From Clostridia bacterium (GTDB lineage: Bacteria; Bacillota; Clostridia; Christensenellales; Borkfalkiaceae), in the NCBI GenBank assembly GCA_900767195.1, contig CAAFYG010000045.1, positions 1 through 36,234 of the forward strand: a DNA stretch of 36,234 nucleotides, read 5' to 3'. Below, piece after piece: positions 15,781 through 22,281 of the stretch. A program made the translations under genes and the position numbers. The notes under the pieces are model-generated. The model saw only the letters and a program-made list of their open reading frames with translations, was not told where the DNA came from and did no database searches. The stretch's first letter is position 1; each line of letters starts with the position of its first letter.

Positions 15781-16336
15781 GGTGACGAGATTGAATATTG
15801 ACGGACTTTGCGTTATAGAACCTGCGGTACATGGCGATGAGCGCGGATATTTTATGGAAACGTATAACGCGCGAGATATGCACGAGGCAGGACTTGATAT
15901 GGTGTTTGTACAAGATAATCAGTCTATGTCGAAAAAGGGAGTTCTTCGCGGATTGCACTTTCAAAAACAATATCCGCAAGGCAAACTTGTTCGCGTAATA
16001 TCGGGAGCGGTATTTGATGTTGCCGTTGATCTCCGTAAAAATTCCAAGACATTCGGAAAATGGTATGGTGTGGAACTTACAGCCGAGAATAAAAAGCAAT
16101 TTTATATTCCGGAAGGGTTTGCTCATGGCTTCCTGGTTCGCTCCGAAACTGCAGAATTCTGTTACAAAGTTACGGATTACTGGCACCCGAACGATGAAGG
16201 CGGTATTATGTGGAATGACCCGGATATCGGAATTGAATGGGGCGACGTTTCTAATATTATATTAAGCGAAAAAGATAAGCATCACCCGTTGTTGAAGGAT
16301 TGTAAGTTTGCATTTGAGGAGAAAAATAATGAATAA
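15767..16336 (+). CDS. rfbC: dTDP-4-dehydrorhamnose 3,5-epimerase RmlC
   Basis: Third step of dTDP-L-rhamnose synthesis, a cupin-fold epimerase. 189 residues, full length. Visible signature residues are D-E-R-G-Y-F-M-E, F-V-Q-D-N-Q-S-M-S, V-L-R-G-L-H-F-Q (catalytic His), P-Q-G-K-L-V-R-V and I-P-E-G-F-A-H-G-F. The start is ATG 15767 behind GGAGG; an upstream frame extension to 15743 lies entirely in the flippase gene. It overlaps the flippase by 14 bp and rmlB by 8 bp. Confidence 0.96.
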   Translation: MGQIKVTRLNIDGLCVIEPAVHGDERGYFMETYNARDMHEAGLDMVFVQDNQSMSKKGVLRGLHFQKQYPQGKLVRVISGAVFDVAVDLRKNSKTFGKWYGVELTAENKKQFYIPEGFAHGFLVRSETAEFCYKVTDYWHPNDEGGIMWNDPDIGIEWGDVSNIILSEKDKHHPLLKDCKFAFEEKNNE

Positions 16337-17354
16337 AACAATTTTAGTAACGGGTGGGGCGGGTTTTATCGGTTCAAACTTCGTATATCACATGTTGAAG
16401 ACTCATCCCGATTATAAAATTTTGTGCGTGGATTGTTTAACGTATGCCGGCAACATGTCTACGTTGTCGGAAGCGATGAAAAACAAGAATTTTGTTTTTT
16501 ATAAAACAAACATTTGCGACCGACCGAATATTTATAAAATTTTCGAAACAGAAAAACCCGATATTGTTGTAAACTTCGCTGCGGAAAGCCATGTAGACCG
16601 CTCAATCGATGCCCCCGAAATTTTTTTGCAGACTAACATTTTAGGTACGCAGGTGATGATGGACGCTTGCCGCAAATATGGCGTTGAGCGCTACCACCAA
16701 GTTTCAACGGATGAAGTTTATGGCGATTTGCCTCTTGACCGTCCTGATTTGTTTTTCACCGAAAATACACCTATACATACTTCATCTCCATATTCTGCGA
16801 GCAAAGCTTCGGCGGATTTGCTCGTACAAGCGTACTATAGAACATTCGGATTGCCTGTTACAATCTCACGTTGTTCAAATAATTACGGTCCTTATCATTT
16901 CCCTGAAAAATTGATTCCGCTTATGATCGCAAATTGCTTAAATGATAAGCCGCTTCCCGTATATGGGGAGGGGCTGAATGTGCGCGATTGGTTGTATGTG
17001 GAAGACCATTGCCGCGCAATCGATTTAATTATTCATAGGGGGAAAATCGGCGAGGTATATAACGTTGGCGGACATAATGAAATGAAAAATATCGATATTG
17101 TAAGGTTGATATGCGATTATCTCGGCAAGCCGTATTCGTTGATTACCCATGTGACGGACAGGAAAGGACACGATATGCGTTATGCGATTGATCCGACGAA
17201 GATTCACAGCGAACTTGGCTGGTTGCCAGAAACAAAATTTGCCGACGGGATCAAAAAGACAATCGATTGGTATCTTAATAACCGCGAGTGGTGGGAAACA
17301 ATCATTAGCGGTGAATATCGTAATTATTACGAAAAAATGTACGGAAACAGATGA
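16329..17354 (+). CDS. rfbB: dTDP-glucose 4,6-dehydratase RmlB
   Basis: Second step of dTDP-L-rhamnose synthesis: dTDP-glucose to dTDP-4-keto-6-deoxyglucose with bound NAD. 341 residues. N-terminal T-G-G-A-G-F-I-G-S-N, then F-A-A-E-S-H-V-D-R-S-I, S-T-D-E-V-Y-G-D, Y-S-A-S-K-A-S-A-D (YxxxK) and N-N-Y-G-P-Y-H-F-P-E-K-L-I-P are all intact. The start is ATG 16329 with GAGGAG upstream, overlapping rmlC by 8 bp. A hairpin (17362-17387, arms GTGTAGTAAA and TTTACTTTACAC) follows but lacks a T-tract, so transcription probably continues into ugd. The 4-keto product is also a possible substrate for the aminotransferase at the head of the operon. Confidence 0.96.
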   Translation: MNKTILVTGGAGFIGSNFVYHMLKTHPDYKILCVDCLTYAGNMSTLSEAMKNKNFVFYKTNICDRPNIYKIFETEKPDIVVNFAAESHVDRSIDAPEIFLQTNILGTQVMMDACRKYGVERYHQVSTDEVYGDLPLDRPDLFFTENTPIHTSSPYSASKASADLLVQAYYRTFGLPVTISRCSNNYGPYHFPEKLIPLMIANCLNDKPLPVYGEGLNVRDWLYVEDHCRAIDLIIHRGKIGEVYNVGGHNEMKNIDIVRLICDYLGKPYSLITHVTDRKGHDMRYAIDPTKIHSELGWLPETKFADGIKKTIDWYLNNREWWETIISGEYRNYYEKMYGNR

Positions 17355-17419
17355 GCCTGATGTGTAGTAAAAAAATTTACTTTACACGATAAAGTTGTTT
17401 TATGCCAGGAGGATTGAAA

Positions 17420-18655
17420 ATGAAAATAGCGGTAGCGGGAACGGGATATGTAGGTTTATCATTGGCGGTGCTTTTATCGCAGTACAACGAGGTAACGGCG
17501 GTAGACGTGATTCCCGAAAAGGTTGAGAAAATCAACCAACGCGTCAGTCCGATTCAGGATGAATACATAGAGAAATACCTTGCCGAAAAGGATTTGAATT
17601 TGGTTGCGACGCTGGACGGGGCAAAGGCGTATAAAAACGCCGAACTTGTTATTATCGCTGCGCCCACGAATTACGACCCGAAAAAAAACTTTTTCGATAC
17701 GAAATACGTGGAACAGGTGATTGAGCTTGTTCTTTCGGTAAACAAAGACGCCGTAATGGTAATTAAATCGACGATTCCCGTTGGCTATACGAAAAGCGTG
17801 AGAGAAAAATATCACACCGAAAATATCATTTTTAGCCCCGAATTTCTTCGCGAATCCAAGGCGTTATACGATAATCTCTATCCGAGCAGAATCATCGTCG
17901 GTTGCCCGAAAGGAAACGAGAAAGTCGAAGTTATGGCACATAAGTTTGCCGAATTGTTGCAGCAAGGCGCGATAAAAGAAAACATCGACACGCTGTTTAT
18001 GGATACGACCGAAGCGGAAGCGGTAAAACTTTTTGCGAATACCTATCTTGCCCTCCGTGTCGCTTATTTCAACGAATTGGATACCTATGCGGAAACGAAA
18101 GGATTGAATACGAAGTCTATCATCGACGGCGTTTGTCTTGATCCTCGCATCGGCGCTCATTACAACAATCCTTCGTTCGGATACGGCGGGTATTGCTTGC
18201 CGAAAGACACGAAGCAGCTTCGTGCAAACTTCGAGGACGTTCCGGAAAATCTGATTTCGGCGATTGTTGAATCGAACAGGACGAGAAAAGATTTCATTGC
18301 GGAAGAAGTGCTTGAAAAGGCGGGATTCTACGGGAAGGACAGAGAATACGGGGAAAACGGAATTCCGGGGAAGAAGGTTGTTATCGGCATTTATCGTCTG
18401 ACTATGAAAAGCAATTCGGATAATTTTCGGCAATCTTCGATACAAGGAGTAATGAAGAGAATGCGAGCAAAGGGCGCAGAAATCGTTATTTACGAACCGA
18501 CTTTGCAGGAAGATACATTCTTTGAAAACAAGGTGATTCAGGATTTCGATAGTTTTAAGAAAATGTGCGACGTAATCGTTGCAAACCGTTACGATTCGTG
18601 CTTAGACGTCGTGCGCGAAAAAGTGTACACGAGAGATTTATATTGCAGAGATTAG
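17420..18655 (+). CDS. ugd: UDP-glucose 6-dehydrogenase
   Basis: Oxidises UDP-glucose twice to UDP-glucuronate with NAD. 411 residues. Motifs seen: G-T-G-Y-V-G-L-S-L-A at the N-terminus, F-S-P-E-F-L-R-E-S-K-A-L-Y-D-N, the lysine-bearing E-A-V-K-L-F-A-N-T-Y-L-A-L-R, and the catalytic-cysteine loop F-G-Y-G-G-Y-C-L-P-K-D-T-K. The start is ATG 17420 with AGGAGG upstream, not the ATG at 17402. UDP-glucuronate is the logical donor for a polymer acted on by the C5-epimerase-like protein in the same operon. A UDP-ManNAc dehydrogenase activity is less likely given the ugd-type loop. Confidence 0.93.
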   Translation: MKIAVAGTGYVGLSLAVLLSQYNEVTAVDVIPEKVEKINQRVSPIQDEYIEKYLAEKDLNLVATLDGAKAYKNAELVIIAAPTNYDPKKNFFDTKYVEQVIELVLSVNKDAVMVIKSTIPVGYTKSVREKYHTENIIFSPEFLRESKALYDNLYPSRIIVGCPKGNEKVEVMAHKFAELLQQGAIKENIDTLFMDTTEAEAVKLFANTYLALRVAYFNELDTYAETKGLNTKSIIDGVCLDPRIGAHYNNPSFGYGGYCLPKDTKQLRANFEDVPENLISAIVESNRTRKDFIAEEVLEKAGFYGKDREYGENGIPGKKVVIGIYRLTMKSNSDNFRQSSIQGVMKRMRAKGAEIVIYEPTLQEDTFFENKVIQDFDSFKKMCDVIVANRYDSCLDVVREKVYTRDLYCRD

Positions 18656-18670
18656 GTTTTATAAGCAACA

Positions 18671-19864
18671 ATGAACGGTGTAACGCAAACGATGTTTAAC
18701 TGCATAAAATACGAAATTTGCGGGCAAAAAGAAAAAATTGTTTTGCCCGAGATTTCCGCGCGGTTTTTGGCGGCGATGTATCAGCTTTCGAAGGCGCATG
18801 ACATAGCGCATCTGGTGGGAGACGCGCTGAATAAAAGCGGCGTTTTCGAAAACTTACCTGCCGATATAGATGAAAACGAGCGTGCGGCGATAGCGAAAGT
18901 CAAAGAAAAATTCGACGAGCAGATTTTTACGGCGGTGTATCGCTACGAAAACATCAATTACGAGCTGGAGCAAATCTGTAAAACGCTTGAAGAAGCGAAA
19001 ATACCGTTTATTCCGTTGAAAGGTTCGGTAATACGCAAGTATTATCCCGAGCCGTGGATGAGAACGAGTTGCGATATAGATATTCTCGTAAAAGAGAAAG
19101 ACGCGGACAATGCGGCGGAATATTTGCAGACTCAATTGCAATACGGCGTTGACAGAAAAGGACAGCATGATGTGTCGATGTTTACAGCATCGAACGTACA
19201 CGTTGAGCTGCACTTTAAGTTGTTGGATTCGGACTTCAAACAAGTAAAAGATTTGATTGACGTTTGGAGCTGCGATGAAATTTCTTTACTCTCGGATAGC
19301 GAATATCAAATGAGTAAAGAGTTGTTTTTACTGTACCACATTTACCATATGGCAAAGCACTTTGTCCACGGCGGGTGTGGGATAAAGCCGTTTATAGATT
19401 TATGGATAATTAAAAACAAGGTAGGTTTTGACGAGGAAAAAGCGCAAAAAATGTTGCAAGAAAGCGGACTGCTTGCGTTTTTCGAGCGTTCGACTGATTT
19501 AGTGAACGTGTGGTTTGAAGGCAAAAAACATTCCGAAATTACGCAGGAAATGGAGGATTATATTTTGCAAGGCGGAGTATACGGAACGCTCAAACAAAAC
19601 CTTGCAATGTCGCAAAATAAAAAGGGTGGAAAATTCAGACATCTGATGAGCCGCATATTTCTTTCGTATAAAGATATGGCGGTATATTATCCGTCGTTGA
19701 AAAAATGTCCGATATTGTTTCCGTTTTATCAGGTGCGGCGATGGTGCAGGATATTGTTTTGCGGCGGAAGAAAAGCCGCGATGAACGAAATCAAAGTGAA
19801 TCAAAATATAACAACTGAAGAACAAGAGCGGGCAAAAAAATTATTGGAAGAACTGAATTTATGA
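18671..19864 (+). CDS. Nucleotidyltransferase family protein
   Basis: A 397-residue protein of the large uncharacterised nucleotidyltransferase family found in polysaccharide clusters (NTP_transf_5 type). The core is P-F-I-P-L-K-G-S-V-I-R-K-Y-Y followed by R-T-S-C-D-I-D-I-L-V near residues 119-143, giving the DxD metal site, and H-V-E-L-H-F-K-L-L. The C-terminal part is helical and basic. No membrane span is convincing. It starts 15 bp after ugd, so it is probably the last gene of the operon. Members have been suggested to modify sugars or proteins with nucleotides, but no activity can be assigned. The ribosome binding site is weak; ATG 18692 is an alternative start. Confidence 0.75.
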   Translation: MNGVTQTMFNCIKYEICGQKEKIVLPEISARFLAAMYQLSKAHDIAHLVGDALNKSGVFENLPADIDENERAAIAKVKEKFDEQIFTAVYRYENINYELEQICKTLEEAKIPFIPLKGSVIRKYYPEPWMRTSCDIDILVKEKDADNAAEYLQTQLQYGVDRKGQHDVSMFTASNVHVELHFKLLDSDFKQVKDLIDVWSCDEISLLSDSEYQMSKELFLLYHIYHMAKHFVHGGCGIKPFIDLWIIKNKVGFDEEKAQKMLQESGLLAFFERSTDLVNVWFEGKKHSEITQEMEDYILQGGVYGTLKQNLAMSQNKKGGKFRHLMSRIFLSYKDMAVYYPSLKKCPILFPFYQVRRWCRILFCGGRKAAMNEIKVNQNITTEEQERAKKLLEELNL

Positions 19865-19902
19865 AAAATTAAAAAAATTTTCTAAAATATACGAACAAAC
19901 GT

Positions 19903-19931
19903 TTGACTTTTTAAAGCGGAGGGTATATAAT
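19903..19931 (+). promoter_or_regulatory. SigA-type promoter of the non-coding RNA
   Basis: TTGACT (19903-19908), 17-bp spacer, TATAAT (19926-19931). There is no open reading frame behind it before the terminator at 20084-20124. The region 19865-19902 is A/T-rich with only a weak hairpin. Confidence 0.85.
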
Positions 19932-19937
19932 AAGTGT

Positions 19938-20143
19938 GTAAAACAAAATCAGGGACATTCTTTATTTTGTTTTTACAACAATTTCATAGAATTATTCGTT
20001 AATCAGAATGTGCGGATAGGAAAGTGTCCGCAACGGTGACGAACCCAGTACAAAGATTTCTTGTCGCACAATGGCAAGCAGCGGCGCACTACGAAGTAAC
20101 TTTTTAAGTTATGGAATAGTGCGTCTTTTTATTGTTTTTTTTT
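19938..20143 (+). ncRNA. Structured non-coding RNA of about 205 nt
   Basis: A transcript from the promoter at 19903-19931 would begin with a 12-bp hairpin (GTAAAACAAAAT at 19938-19949 with 19964-19976, one bulge). Next come a hairpin TGCGGA/TCCGCA (20011-20032) and a hairpin CTTGTC/GGCAAG (20060-20078), and it ends in a strong terminator. The sequence between the last two hairpins is G+C-richer than its surroundings. No coding frame of note is present. I do not recognise it as 6S, SRP, tmRNA or a known riboswitch class. Nothing directly downstream depends on it, which argues for a trans-acting or element-maintenance RNA rather than a leader. Confidence 0.7.
20084..20143 (+). terminator. Terminator of the non-coding RNA
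   Basis: Outer stem GCGCACTA (20084-20091) with TAGTGCGT (20117-20124), inner stem TAACTT/AAGTTA around 20097-20111, followed by TCTTTTTATTG and a run of ten T. Confidence 0.85.
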
Positions 20144-20371
20144 TACAGATTATGAAATTAGTGTGATATTTCTCTCAAAATTACTTTACTATTTGGCTGA
20201 AAATCTCTGATAAGTGAGGAGATTTCAAAATCCGAAAAACTTTATGCAACGGAAAAAATTTGTGAAATATACAAAATAACCGCCACGTTTTTCATTTTCG
20301 TGTAGTTGGATAAGTGGGAGAAAAATTCAAAGAAAAAATTTTTAAATACGACAAAACCATTCGTATTTTAA

Positions 20372-20380
20372 TGATACAAT
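20372..20380 (+). promoter_or_regulatory. Extended -10 promoter of the Rep-like gene
   Basis: TGATACAAT (20372-20380) is a good extended -10 without a convincing -35. It lies 30 bp before the Rep start. The preceding gap (20144-20371) holds a hairpin at 20198-20227 (TGAAAATCTC with GAGATTTCA) that could be an operator, and no gene. Confidence 0.4.
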
Positions 20381-20410
20381 AGCAAAAAATCAAAGGATCG
20401 GGAGATAAAA

Positions 20411-21478
20411 ATGCAGGAAAATAAACAGGTAGAACAAAAATGGCGCATATTGCACGGCAAACTGACGAACGACGGCGGGCATAATATTTTTCAGGCAGAT
20501 CCGCCGCGAAGATATGCCAAGCGGAAGCGCCGCGCGTATATCGATAAAATCGTGGAAGCGGACGTATCGGCGTTTGAAAAGGCGAAGCAAGCGGCGGATA
20601 ATACCGCCACGGAAAAGAAAAATTCCGTGAAGCCGCCTACCGAAAATATTTCCGTAACGCAGCCCGAAACAGAGATTAAAGAAAAAATGCCGTTGCGTTC
20701 GGTATTCGATAAATTTTACGAAATCTGGCAAAACGAGCCGAAGAAAAGACGTCGGGAATTATTGATAGAAGCAATGTTACCTTATCACGCGGGCAGAAAA
20801 TACGCGGCGGCGTTTGTGGATCAGAATTCAGAACGGAAACGACAGAATGAAAAAAGCAGAATATGTCGGGCGATGAGAAAATGCAATTTAAACGGCTTTA
20901 ATTATTTTGTAACGTTTACGTATTCGGATGAAAAACTGACGGCAAAAGAATTTTATAATAAATTACGGTCATATCTGAAAAACAAAGTAAGGCGGAACGG
21001 CTGGAAATATTACGGCGTATGGGAAGGCATAAACGGCGAAAAGCGGTTGCATTTTCACGCGCTGATGAACATACCGCCGGGCACGATGCCGGGCGAACTC
21101 GTGCGGGAGAAAAGTTATAATACAAGCCGGAAACGAATAGTAGAAACAACGGGAAATACGGAATTCAACGAGAAATTCGGTCGTTCGGACGTGGAAGAAA
21201 TATGTATGCCGTTCAAGCATTTAGTGTACAACTACGTGTTGAAATATCTGAATAAAGGCGGCAAGGCGATGTCTTCGAGAAACTGCCCGGAAAGCATTCA
21301 AGGCTGGATGAGCGAGGAAGATTTGATATGCGAATCGGATTACACGGAAAATCAATATATCGCGTTTTCGGGGTGTCGGATAGCGGAAGATAAAACGGGA
21401 ATCATCGTGAAAGTAGACGAAAGAAATCCGCAGGAAGCGTTGGCGGAAATACAAGGAAACGTAAAGCCGCCCGAATGA
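20411..21478 (+). CDS. HUH-type rolling-circle replication initiator-like protein
   Basis: A 355-residue protein with the three motifs of HUH endonucleases in order. These are F-V-T-F-T-Y-S (about 166-172), the metal-binding H-F-H-A-L (His214, His216), and Y-V-L-K-Y-L (about 275-280, with Tyr275 and/or Tyr279 as nicking tyrosine and Lys278). This resembles Rep proteins of rolling-circle plasmids and inovirus Gp2-type proteins. They nick one strand at an origin and stay covalently attached. The N-terminal 100 residues are basic and partly disordered. No helicase domain is present. The start is ATG 20411 with GGGAG upstream. Its presence suggests that the excised circle may replicate; a relaxase-like or transposase-like role is the alternative. 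Large inverted repeats follow directly. Confidence 0.72.
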   Translation: MQENKQVEQKWRILHGKLTNDGGHNIFQADPPRRYAKRKRRAYIDKIVEADVSAFEKAKQAADNTATEKKNSVKPPTENISVTQPETEIKEKMPLRSVFDKFYEIWQNEPKKRRRELLIEAMLPYHAGRKYAAAFVDQNSERKRQNEKSRICRAMRKCNLNGFNYFVTFTYSDEKLTAKEFYNKLRSYLKNKVRRNGWKYYGVWEGINGEKRLHFHALMNIPPGTMPGELVREKSYNTSRKRIVETTGNTEFNEKFGRSDVEEICMPFKHLVYNYVLKYLNKGGKAMSSRNCPESIQGWMSEEDLICESDYTENQYIAFSGCRIAEDKTGIIVKVDERNPQEALAEIQGNVKPPE

Positions 21479-21519
21479 TATACAAAACCATAGGCGAAAA
21501 ACGCCGCTCCGCAAAAAAT

Positions 21520-21562
21520 ATCGCGTTGTTTCGCCAAGCGGGTCAGCGGCGAACAACGCGAT
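21520..21562. repeat. Large inverted repeat after the Rep gene (IR1)
   Basis: Arms ATCGCGTTGTTTCGCC (21520-21535) and GGCGAACAACGCGAT (21548-21562) pair with a single bulge around a 12-nt loop. No T-tract follows, so it does not look like a terminator. It starts 42 bp after the Rep stop codon. Confidence 0.7.
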
Positions 21563-21637
21563 TTGCGGGCGGTTTCGGTGAAGTTGCGGATAGAGTAAAG
21601 AAGCCGAAAATCGGTGGAAAAATGGGTGAAGTCGGGT

Positions 21638-21703
21638 GCGCGGAACGTACCCCGTCGGAGGCGCGAAGCGCCGACGACTTGTATATAGGGGTACGTTCTG
21701 CGC
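21638..21703. repeat. Nested inverted repeat after the Rep gene (IR2)
   Basis: Outer arms GCGCGGAACGTACCCC (21638-21653) and GGGGTACGTTCTGCGC (21688-21703) pair over 16 positions with one G-T. Inside are GTCGG (21654-21658) with CCGAC (21671-21675) and a small CGC-GAA-GCG hairpin. There is no T-tract. The region 21479-21846 appears non-coding and could hold a replication origin or a structured RNA. Confidence 0.7.
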
Positions 21704-21846
21704 TCATTTATCAAAAATCGGGTAATTTTCGCGTAAAGGTAAACAAAGTAAAATTGTGCGGAATTGCGTATAGTTACACAAAGCGTTTTTGCCGTTTTTT
21801 CGTAAAAAAGCGTGCGCGGAAAAATTTAAAATTCAGGAGACAAAAA

Positions 21847-22056
21847 ATGGTATCGGTAACGAAAAATAATGAAAATTTTACTTGCGTAAAGTTTGCCCGG
21901 TGCGGTATACTGATGCGGACGGAAGGAAAACTTCGGAAAATCTTTTTAAGATTTGCTTTTCAAGCGGCATTACCTGCGCCGGAAACGGTTAAAAACCGCA
22001 AAAAACGGCAACAATTCGGGAAGCGGAAAATGTTTGAAAAGGAGGAGTTTTCATGA
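21847..22056 (+). CDS. Possible small basic protein, 69 aa
   Basis: Short frame with a good ribosome binding site (AGGAGA 8 nt before ATG 21847) and a 4-bp ATGA overlap with the next small gene. The product is basic, with no recognised domain. The same frame is open back to 21475, but that part translates the inverted repeats and is not credible as protein. A weak TATACT (-10-like, 21906-21911) lies inside, so this segment may instead be the leader of the following gene. Confidence 0.35.
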   Translation: MVSVTKNNENFTCVKFARCGILMRTEGKLRKIFLRFAFQAALPAPETVKNRKKRQQFGKRKMFEKEEFS

Positions 22057-22241
22057 CGATCAGCGTGTATATGGGCGGTAAGAAATTGCAAAAAGGCGAA
22101 TATAAAAATTACATTTGCGTGAGCGACTACGTGAGCGAGCTTGTGAACGAGGTGTATTATTCGAAGATCGACGAGTATAATAAACGCAAAAAATTGTCCG
22201 GCGCAACGACCGGCGAGCGGAAGTCGGGGCAAAATGCCTGA
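22053..22241 (+). CDS. Small conserved-looking protein upstream of the recombinase, 62 aa
   Basis: Begins with an ideal ribosome binding site (AAAAGGAGGAG before ATG 22053) and ends 40 bp before the serine recombinase. The product opens M-T-I-S-V-Y-M-G-G-K-K-L and has a central helix containing V-S-E-L-V-N-E-V. It is highly charged and lacks a membrane span. No family is recognised. Its size and position next to a large serine recombinase make it a candidate recombination directionality factor, which is inference only. Confidence 0.6.
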   Translation: MTISVYMGGKKLQKGEYKNYICVSDYVSELVNEVYYSKIDEYNKRKKLSGATTGERKSGQNA

Positions 22242-22281
22242 AACAAACGGTAAAAAATAAAGAGAAAGGAGGCGCGAAGAT

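Noticed and set aside
19938..20143. 6S RNA, SRP RNA, tmRNA or a leader riboswitch
   Set aside because: The two ends do not pair with each other as in 6S RNA, SRP and tmRNA signatures are missing, and the terminator is followed by a separate promoter rather than a regulated gene.
21475..21846. Open frame continuing upstream of the 69-residue gene and overlapping the Rep stop by ATGA (193 residues in all)
   Set aside because: This part translates straight through two large inverted repeats and gives an implausible, very basic sequence without a ribosome binding site. The repeats explain it better as non-coding.
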